DNA from: an uncultured Gemmiger sp.
Lineage (GTDB): Bacteria; Bacillota; Clostridia; Oscillospirales; Ruminococcaceae
Reading direction: 5' to 3'
Length of the DNA: 64,000 nt
Assembly: GCA_944388215.1 (NCBI GenBank)
Contig: CALXHT010000042.1
Coordinates: 62,001-126,000 of the forward strand
The position numbers and the translations under genes were made by a program. The notes under the pieces are model-generated. The model was not told the origin of the DNA, made no database searches, and was given only the letters and a program-made list of their open reading frames with translations. Positions 58,199 through 64,000 of the stretch are shown one piece after another. Position 1 is the first letter of the stretch, and every line of letters begins with the position of its first letter.

Positions 58199-58972
58199 AC
58201 GCCTGCCTCCACAATGCGGCAAGCCACAAAAGCCGCCAGCATCCAGATTTCTGCTTTTTGAAGGAACCACCCGGCCAGGTCGCCGGAAATCCCGCCAAAC
58301 TGTTTCTGGGCCACGCATTTATATCGCCACAGCACCAGCATCGCCGCCCCCATCATACAGACCCCGGCCACGCCGCCGGCTGCCATCAATCCGGCACACA
58401 GGCATACTGCCAGCACCGCCAGGACCCGGCGCACCGTAACACGGTCCGCCGCCGTGGCAAAGGTATGGACCAGGCCGGTATTTCTGGCGATCGGGAAAGA
58501 CGCCACGGCCCACCCGGACAGGGCCCGTTCCAGCACAAATCCCAGCCCCAGGCAGATCAGTGCCTGACGGTCCATCTGTACAGACGCGCACAGAGCAAAA
58601 TAGGCCACAAAATAGCTGCACACCCGGATCAGGGCAAAGGCACCGCAATGGGGGTCTTTGAGAATTTCCTGCTTTTTTGCCGGTTCCGCATAACTGGCCA
58701 GCGCATCGCAGGTATCCGCATACCCGTCCAGATGAATGCCGCCCGTGATAAACACGGGAATCAGGCAATACCCGCCCGCCTGCAGCCAGTCCGGGACCGG
58801 CCAGGCGCCGCATAAAACTGTCCAGAGGCAATACGCCGCTGCACAGGCCAGACCTACCAGCGGAAACGCACACATCGCATACCGCATATTTTTTTTCGTT
58901 CCAGACAGGCTGCGGCACCGGGATTGCGCTGAACATGGCAAAGGCGACCGCGATGGTTTCCGCCAGGATCAT
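58195..58972 (-). pseudogene. cobS: Cobalamin synthase CobS, split by a frameshift
   Basis: CobS joins alpha-ribazole to adenosylcobinamide-GDP in the membrane. The first 28 codons (MILAETIAVAFAMFSAIPVP, then WNEK) lie in one frame. The rest (NMRYAMCAFPLVGLAC through the GGIHLDGYADTCDA metal site to CRIVEAGV) lies in another. The junction is a run of eight A at 58889-58896. Seven A would restore WNEKNMRYAMCAFPLVG, the normal family sequence. The gene is otherwise intact (about 258 residues) with RBS GGAAGG and a 4-base overlap with cobU. It may be a true mutation, a slippage-rescued gene or a sequencing error. Confidence 0.85.
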
Positions 58973-59508
58973 AGAGGGTTCCTTCCTTTGTAATAACTTG
59001 GCAGACCGGCAACCACTTCGCAGACTGCATCCGCCTGCCCTGCAAGTTCCTGATGCAGCTTTCCCAGCAAACGCAGATACTGCTCGGTTTCCCCTGCGTA
59101 ATTACTTCCACCCGTGCCCACTTCATTGGAAACAATCATCAGGTGACAGCACATGCCGTACAGTTTGCGTATGCCGGCGAGGATGATTTCTTCTGTCTGA
59201 TGCAGCGTCCGGCCCGGTGCATAGAATTCGTTGGCCGCCAGATTGCCGAGATCCTCCAGCAAAATCGTACCACCTTTGTCAAGAGCGGCCGACTGTATGC
59301 CCATAAGATCCAGCGGCCGCTCCAACGTCACGAAGCCGCGGCCGGCCCGCTGGCGCCGGTGTTTTTCGATGCGCGCCCGGCATTCCTCATCCCAGACCTG
59401 CATGGTTGCCAGGTAGTACCGCGGCATAGCGCCTGCCAGATGAACCGTGAGCTGCTCCGCGTATTCACTTTTGCCGCTGCCGGAACCTCCGATCGCCAGG
59501 ATCAGCAT
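58969..59508 (-). CDS. cobU: Adenosylcobinamide kinase / guanylyltransferase CobU
   Basis: This 179-residue bifunctional enzyme phosphorylates adenosylcobinamide and activates it with GTP. P-loop GGSGSGKSE (7-14), the guanylylated-His region RIEKHRRQR (H50), LEDLGNLAAN and IVSNEVGTGG are intact. The length is standard. It overlaps cobS by 4 bases and cobT by 7 bases. Confidence 0.9.
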   Translation of the reverse strand: MLILAIGGSGSGKSEYAEQLTVHLAGAMPRYYLATMQVWDEECRARIEKHRRQRAGRGFVTLERPLDLMGIQSAALDKGGTILLEDLGNLAANEFYAPGRTLHQTEEIILAGIRKLYGMCCHLMIVSNEVGTGGSNYAGETEQYLRLLGKLHQELAGQADAVCEVVAGLPSYYKGRNPL

Positions 59509-60581
59509 CCGGCACCTCCCTGTGGCGTATACGGCTGCATACCGTAATCATCAAATGTACTGCCGTCGTAGATAGCCATCGCCATATCCAGCACAGGCAT
59601 GACGGCCACAGCACCGGTTCCCTCCCCCAGCCGCATCCCGGCCGTAAGGATCGGACGTTTGCCCAGAGCCTCCAGCAGCAACTTGCCGGCCGGTTCGGCA
59701 CTCTGGTGCGTTGCAAAAATGGCGGAGGACGCCAAAGGCGCCAGTCGTACCGCACACAGCGCCGCAGCCGCGCTGATGGCGCCGTCGATCAGAACGGGAA
59801 TCCGGTAAATTGCCCCGCCCAGAAACACACCGCACAGCCCTGCGATATCAAATCCCCCCACCTTGGAAAGGATGTCCACCGGGTCTTTGGCGTCGGGCCG
59901 GTTGCAGGCAATGGCTTTTTCGATCGCCTGCCGCTTACGCAAAAACCCCTGATCCGACAAGCCGGCACCGCGGCCTGTCAGATCCTGCGGGCTCATTCCC
60001 AGCAGGACACAGCTTACTGCAGTTGCGGTGGTGGTGTTGCCGATGCCCATTTCACCTGTTGCAAGCAGATGCATACCGGCTTCCTTTTGCTGTCTGACCA
60101 GGTCAATCCCCGTCAGAATGGCCTGCTCCGCCTGGTCATAGGACATGGCAGGGCCGAAAGTCATATCTGCCGTTCCATTGCCGATCCGGCGTGAAAGGAC
60201 GCCTGACCAGGGCATAAAATCTCGGATTCCCATATCCACAGGTACTACCTGGCAGTCGGCCAGTGCTGCCATGCGGCAGACATTGCTCTTTCCCTCCGCC
60301 AGCTCACGGGCCACAATGCCGGTCACTTCGCAGCCGGACTGGGAAACGCCCTGGGCTACCACACCGTTATCAGCGCACAGAACCAGCACCGCCCGCGGGG
60401 TGAGCCGGAGCTGCTCCGTTCCGACCAGCGCTGCCATATCCGTCACCATATCTTCCAAAAGGCCCAGGCTGCCCAGCGGTTTTGCGCAGGCATCCCAGCG
60501 CTGCCGTGCTCTGTGCGCCGCGTCTTCCATCAGAGGACGGATGGATCCTAACAGTGCGCTCAGTTTTCTTCCTTGCGGCAT
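59502..60581 (-). CDS. cobT: Nicotinate-nucleotide-dimethylbenzimidazole phosphoribosyltransferase CobT
   Basis: This 359-residue enzyme makes alpha-ribazole phosphate, the lower-ligand nucleotide. KPLGSLGLLED, CADNGVVAQGVSQ and GEMGIGNTTTATA are the typical motifs, and the catalytic Glu is in the tail GMRLGEGTGAV. The start is ATG 60581 with AAGGAG 9 bases before it; a 42-residue extension in the same frame is rejected. It overlaps cbiA by 22 bases. The benzimidazole substrate may be other bases in anaerobes. Confidence 0.94.
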   Translation of the reverse strand: MPQGRKLSALLGSIRPLMEDAAHRARQRWDACAKPLGSLGLLEDMVTDMAALVGTEQLRLTPRAVLVLCADNGVVAQGVSQSGCEVTGIVARELAEGKSNVCRMAALADCQVVPVDMGIRDFMPWSGVLSRRIGNGTADMTFGPAMSYDQAEQAILTGIDLVRQQKEAGMHLLATGEMGIGNTTTATAVSCVLLGMSPQDLTGRGAGLSDQGFLRKRQAIEKAIACNRPDAKDPVDILSKVGGFDIAGLCGVFLGGAIYRIPVLIDGAISAAAALCAVRLAPLASSAIFATHQSAEPAGKLLLEALGKRPILTAGMRLGEGTGAVAVMPVLDMAMAIYDGSTFDDYGMQPYTPQGGAGC

Positions 60582-61933
60582 ACGCCACGCTCCTTCTCGT
60601 ACGCACCGGCTGCCTCCACGAAACGCCGTGCCAACCGGGGTGTTCCTGCCATATACAGATGGGCGAACGATGCAAACAGCGTCGAAGAGGCAAATCCTTC
60701 CTGCCATTGACGGCTGCCCAGTGGTTTCCGGATTGTGAAATCCGTTCCGTTTTGTGTGCTGTCCCAGTAGTGAAACTCATGTACCGGCGCGCTTTCTCCC
60801 GCACGGAACAACAGGCTGTCCCCCTTGGCGGTGACTTCTGCGTATCCGAACCGCACCAGCTGCTCTGTGCGGTGTCCCTGTCCCGGCAGAACCCCTGTCA
60901 TAGGCCACAGAGCGCCCTGCGCATCTTCCAGTGCCTGTCCCAGGTACAGAAAACCGCCGCATTCCGCCACCGTCGGCATCCCGCTGCACACCGCCTTTTG
61001 TACCGCAGTACGCATAGCCTGGTTCTGACTGAGCCTGGCTGCATGCAATTCCGGATATCCGCCCGGAAGATACAGCCCCGCACAGCCGGACGGCAAGTCT
61101 GTGTCCCGCAAAGGACTGAAAAAGACCGGCTTGGCTCCCGCTTGCCTCAAGGCATCCAGCGTTTCCGCATAACAGAAACAAAATGCCTCGTCCTGCGCCA
61201 CTGCAATGGGCACCGCGGAGGTCATCGGGGGGGGTGGTTCTTCTGTCCGACGGGACCGCACACACAGTTTTTCAATCCGAGGCAGGTCCAATGTCTCTCG
61301 GGCCTGCTGCGCCAAGGCGTGGATTCTTTCCTGAAGGTCCTCGATTTCTCCCGCCGTATAAAGGCCCAGATGTCTGCTTTCCAGCTGCGCTTCTTCCATG
61401 GGAGGCAGATATCCCAGCACCGGCAACCCCGTTTCCCGCTCCAGCATGGGCGCCAGCATCTGGTAAAGCATCGGCTTGCAGTCGTTGAGCAGAATTCCCG
61501 CCAGATGACTGTGAGGGCGGAATTCATTCAATCCACGTACCGTCGCTGCCAGCGTCAGGCTGGCCCCTTTGGGACGGAGTACCAACAGCACAGGCAGATC
61601 CAGCACATCCGCAAGATTCCAGGCGCTGGCGCGGGTCGTGGTGCCGCCCACTCCGTCGTACAATCCCATGACCCCTTCGCAGACAGCGGCATCGCAGCCT
61701 TGCGTGTAGCACCCGTAAAGGTGCTGAACCGTTGTCTCGTCAGAGAGGAAAAGATCGAGATTGTGACTTTGGATGCCCAGCACGGCACGGTGAAACATCG
61801 GGTCAATATAATCCGGCCCGCACTTGAACGCGCAGACAGTATGCCCCCGTTGTTTCAGTGCCGCCAGCAGCGCACAGGTCATCACCGTTTTGCCGCCGCC
61901 CGACTGCGGGGCGGCCACCATACATTCAATCAT
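60560..61933 (-). CDS. cbiA: Cobyrinate a,c-diamide synthase CbiA
   Basis: This 457-residue ATP- and glutamine-dependent amidase converts cobyrinate to its a,c-diamide. The N-terminal P-loop APQSGGGKTVMT, GPDYIDPMFH and the C-terminal amidotransferase with VAECGGFLYLG (catalytic Cys) and a later HEFHYW are visible. The P-loop has GGGGK-like spacing that is a bit unusual but usable. It overlaps cbiET and cobT. The length is standard. Confidence 0.95.
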   Translation of the reverse strand: MIECMVAAPQSGGGKTVMTCALLAALKQRGHTVCAFKCGPDYIDPMFHRAVLGIQSHNLDLFLSDETTVQHLYGCYTQGCDAAVCEGVMGLYDGVGGTTTRASAWNLADVLDLPVLLVLRPKGASLTLAATVRGLNEFRPHSHLAGILLNDCKPMLYQMLAPMLERETGLPVLGYLPPMEEAQLESRHLGLYTAGEIEDLQERIHALAQQARETLDLPRIEKLCVRSRRTEEPPPPMTSAVPIAVAQDEAFCFCYAETLDALRQAGAKPVFFSPLRDTDLPSGCAGLYLPGGYPELHAARLSQNQAMRTAVQKAVCSGMPTVAECGGFLYLGQALEDAQGALWPMTGVLPGQGHRTEQLVRFGYAEVTAKGDSLLFRAGESAPVHEFHYWDSTQNGTDFTIRKPLGSRQWQEGFASSTLFASFAHLYMAGTPRLARRFVEAAGAYEKERGVCRKEEN

Positions 61934-63128
61934 CGCACTGTACCGTCACAAGGAAAATGGGATTCTGAGCCATCATAAGGTGCAACCTGCCCACCGGCTT
62001 CGCTTCACTGACTGCAAGCTGCGTCACCATCGGCGTCAGGCCCTGTTCACGGCAAAATGCCAGGACTGTTTCCAGCGTTTCCAGAGCAATGCAGCTCACA
62101 CATAACCGAACGGCGGGATTTTTCTTCAGCGCAAGGCGGAGGATCTCTTTCATTTCTCCCTTGCTGCCCCCAACAAAAACCGCATCCGGCGCCGGCAGAT
62201 CTTCCAGCGCCCGGAGCGCACGGCCGGATATCAGCTGCACATTCCAGGTATGGAACTTTTCCCGGTTCTGCCGGATCAGTTCCATCGCCGGTTCTTCGCA
62301 CTCCACTGCATATACGGTCCCTCCCTGCGATGCAGCCGCCAGTTCCACGCTGACACTGCCCGTTCCGGCTCCCACATCCCAGAAAACCTCCCCCGGCCCG
62401 GGATTCAGCGCAGCCAGAATCGCCACACGCACCTGGCGCTTCGTCATGGGAACTTTACCGCGAATAAACCAGGCATCCGGCCATCCCGGCATCCGGCGCG
62501 GCGGCTGCGGTGCCGCTTCGGCCAGCAGCACACACAGCGGCGCGAAGTTTTCCCTTTGCATCTGGGCCGCCGTTCCTTCCACAATACGCTGGTCAGGATA
62601 GCTCAGATTTTCCCCCACCGTTACCGGCAGATCGCCCAGCCCGGCATCCGTCAGCTGTGAGCAGAGTTCCGGGACCCCCAGGCTGCCTCCCGTGAGGAAA
62701 AAGGCTGGTTTTCCCTGCATGACCGCCGCCACTGCATCACACTGTACGCCGTGGGCCGAGACAAGCAGCCAGTCCTGCCAGGGGCGATGCAGTGCAGCAG
62801 CCATCAGTTGTACACTGGAAATTCCCGGACAGACAACATACGGAATATCCTGTGCTTGCAGCAGCGGAACAAGATTCCGGCAGCCCGAATAAAATCCCGT
62901 GTCCCCGCTGTAGACGACGGCGGCTTCATCACATTCCGCCCCCTGCAGCGCTTCCAGAATTTTCTGCGGTTTGGTTGCCGCCACGCGGCGCTGTGTGCAG
63001 CCGTCCGGGAGATTTTCCAGCAGCCGGGCCGCACCCACAATGCACTGTGCCCGCAAAAGGCTTTGCTTGCATTGCTCCGTCCAGGTAGCCTGCGTACCGC
63101 CACCCAGTGCCAGTAAACTCACCTGCAT
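61926..63128 (-). CDS. cbiET: Precorrin-6Y C5,15-methyltransferase, CbiE-CbiT fusion (CobL)
   Basis: This 400-residue fusion methylates C5 and C15 and decarboxylates the C12 acetate. The N-terminal half (about 1-195, YSGDTGFYSG and VCPGISSVQ) is the CbiE uroporphyrin-methyltransferase type. The C-terminal half has a Rossmann SAM site FWDVGAGTGSVSVELA and DAVFVGGSKGEM (CbiT). The start is ATG 63128, after GGAGTGG; it overlaps the cbiJ stop by 10 bases. Confidence 0.94.
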   Translation of the reverse strand: MQVSLLALGGGTQATWTEQCKQSLLRAQCIVGAARLLENLPDGCTQRRVAATKPQKILEALQGAECDEAAVVYSGDTGFYSGCRNLVPLLQAQDIPYVVCPGISSVQLMAAALHRPWQDWLLVSAHGVQCDAVAAVMQGKPAFFLTGGSLGVPELCSQLTDAGLGDLPVTVGENLSYPDQRIVEGTAAQMQRENFAPLCVLLAEAAPQPPRRMPGWPDAWFIRGKVPMTKRQVRVAILAALNPGPGEVFWDVGAGTGSVSVELAAASQGGTVYAVECEEPAMELIRQNREKFHTWNVQLISGRALRALEDLPAPDAVFVGGSKGEMKEILRLALKKNPAVRLCVSCIALETLETVLAFCREQGLTPMVTQLAVSEAKPVGRLHLMMAQNPIFLVTVQCDD

Positions 63129-63865
63129 GGTGTGATCCACTCCTTGCAAAAATCAAGAATCGCTTCGTAGGATTCGCCCTGATCGGCAGGGCGCCGGATG
63201 ACAATGCTTCTGACGCCGCAAACCTGGGCCGCTTCCAGTTTTTCCGCAAAACCGCCCGGATTCCCACCATCCTTGGTCACAAGCCAACGGATGGCGAACT
63301 GGTGCATCAGAGCGATATTGAGTTCTTTTCCAAAGGGGCCCTGCATGGCAATGATATGGGAAGCCTGGATTCCGGCCTTCCGGCAGGCAGACAGGCTGGA
63401 CTCCACCGGCAGCACCCGCGCATACAGCCGCTCGGGCCCCAACGCCGCAAAAGCTGCCACTTCCTTGGCGCCGGTGGTGAGCAATACAGGGCCTGCCGTT
63501 TTCTGCAACAGCGACGCCGCAGCCGGGGTATCCGCCGCCACAAGACAGTTTTCCGGCAGCGCACTGGCAGGCCGCAGCAACCGCTTATAGACGGCCCCTG
63601 TGCGCTGTGCCGCCTGCCGGATATTGCGGGTCACCTGCTCGGCATACGGATGGGTTGCGTCAATGCACAAAGTATCGCTTTCCAGCAGCTCTGCGATACC
63701 GTCACAATCCCGGCGTCCGGCCAGCACCGTGACGCCGGGCACGTTCCCCTGGTCCACTCTGCCATACTCGGTGGCCACGCAGACCCATACCGGGACGCCC
63801 AGAGATGCCAGGGCCCGGGAGAGTCTTCTGCCCTCCGTCGTGCCGGAAAAAATGACGATTTTCAT
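63119..63865 (-). CDS. cbiJ: Cobalt-precorrin-6A reductase CbiJ
   Basis: This 248-residue NAD(P)H-dependent reductase reduces the macrocycle of (cobalt-)precorrin-6A. The N-terminal KIVIFSGTTEGRRLS and the DATHPYAEQVTRNI motif are typical. LTTGAKEVAAF is seen in the middle. It overlaps cbiH by 4 bases. CobK is the aerobic name; the anaerobic set favours CbiJ. Confidence 0.93.
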   Translation of the reverse strand: MKIVIFSGTTEGRRLSRALASLGVPVWVCVATEYGRVDQGNVPGVTVLAGRRDCDGIAELLESDTLCIDATHPYAEQVTRNIRQAAQRTGAVYKRLLRPASALPENCLVAADTPAAASLLQKTAGPVLLTTGAKEVAAFAALGPERLYARVLPVESSLSACRKAGIQASHIIAMQGPFGKELNIALMHQFAIRWLVTKDGGNPGGFAEKLEAAQVCGVRSIVIRRPADQGESYEAILDFCKEWITPCR

Positions 63866-64000
63866 GCCTTTTTATATCCGCGCGGCGTAATCAGCCAGGC
63901 ACCCTCCTGCCAGGTGGTACTGTTCCCGATGTAGACCGTCATAAACATATCCACCGGAGCAGTACGCAATGCTTCCAGCGTATAGAATTGTACCTCCTGC
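63862..64000 (-). CDS. cbiH: Cobalt-precorrin-3B C17-methyltransferase CbiH (CobJ), partial C-terminus
   Basis: Only the last 45 codons are present; the gene continues past base 64000. The fragment FYTLEALRTAPVDMFMTVYIGNSTTW and the end ITPRGY match the usual C-terminus of CbiH/CobJ methyltransferases, which add a methyl at C17 in ring contraction. Its stop overlaps the cbiJ start (ATGA). The position in the corrin operon supports the call. Confidence 0.8.
   Translation of the reverse strand, partial: QEVQFYTLEALRTAPVDMFMTVYIGNSTTWQEGAWLITPRGYKKA

Noticed and set aside
58319..58972. The 217-codon frame starting MILAETIAVAF taken as an independent protein
   Set aside because: Only its first 28 residues look like a protein (the CobS N-terminus); after the A8 run it reads out-of-frame cobS.
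1..64000. CRISPR arrays, insertion sequences or prophage
   Set aside because: No regularly spaced repeats, transposase or integrase motifs, or phage structural genes were found.

Overview
The window looks like the chromosome of a moderately GC-rich (roughly 57-58 percent by eye), low-motility-signal Clostridia member. The best fit is the Oscillospiraceae/Ruminococcaceae lineage around Subdoligranulum, Gemmiger and Faecalibacterium. The reasons are the Bacillus/Clostridium-type housekeeping order, SigA-like promoters with 17-bp spacers, a monomeric [FeFe] hydrogenase, phosphate acetyltransferase, and a set of endospore genes. The genus is an inference from gene content and style, not from a search. 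No insertion sequence, prophage, CRISPR array or tRNA gene was seen. Nearly every base is in a plausible gene, an RNA gene or a short promoter/terminator gap.

Layout. 1-4670: the end of mtaB, an [FeFe] hydrogenase (+), rlmH, a YycJ-type metallo-hydrolase and murA. 4851-7668: an anchored M23 endopeptidase and an RluA-type pseudouridine synthase. 7763-8197: RNase P RNA with its own promoter and terminator. 8201-11891: a spore block of bofA, a DUF2508 gene, spoIVA, sipL and a 22-codon spoVM. 11952-24011: the conserved chain yicC-remA-gmk-priA-def-fmt-rsmB-rlmN-prpC-prkC-rsgA-thiN, transcribed on the minus strand towards spoVM. It lacks rpoZ, coaBC and rpe, which sit in this chain in Bacillus. 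24192-27372: a three-gene biotin-dependent carboxyltransferase operon (12S-like, biotin carrier and 5S-like subunits). 27541-31567: rluB, gerW, a DUF2953 gene, scpB, scpA and a site-2 protease. 31772-33435: rpmB, a DUF4250 gene and an orphan ATP-grasp enzyme (+). 33493-37801: envelope-type genes (DUF6056, esterase, YdcF) and deoB. 38045-40259: pyk-luxS (+). 40372-43438: pta, an orphan small gene, a DUF1294 gene and a lipoprotein. 43464-46215: a two-component system whose operon continues into the secreted protein and lipoprotein. 46577-47143: a PTPS/QueD-like enzyme with a zinc ribbon. 47440-51239: ssrA, smpB, recR, ybaB, dnaX and the SRP RNA.

51319-64000 is one uninterrupted minus-strand cobalamin operon entering from the right edge: cbiH (partial), cbiJ, cbiET, cbiA, cobT, cobU, cobS, a miniature cobU-like gene, cobC, cbiB, cobD, cbiP, cbiC, and a FecCD permease with its ATPase. 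Almost all junctions overlap by a few bases, so translation is probably coupled through the operon. cobS is split by a frameshift in a run of eight A.

The most notable items are the spoVM micro-gene that completes a spoVM-sipL-spoIVA coat-basement set, the broken or slippage-dependent cobS, a 112-residue CobU relative with a degenerate P-loop next to a full-length CobU, a possible transcarboxylase operon, a PTPS paralog without the catalytic cysteine, and a two-component system tied to a lipoprotein with a conserved-looking Cys/His knot.
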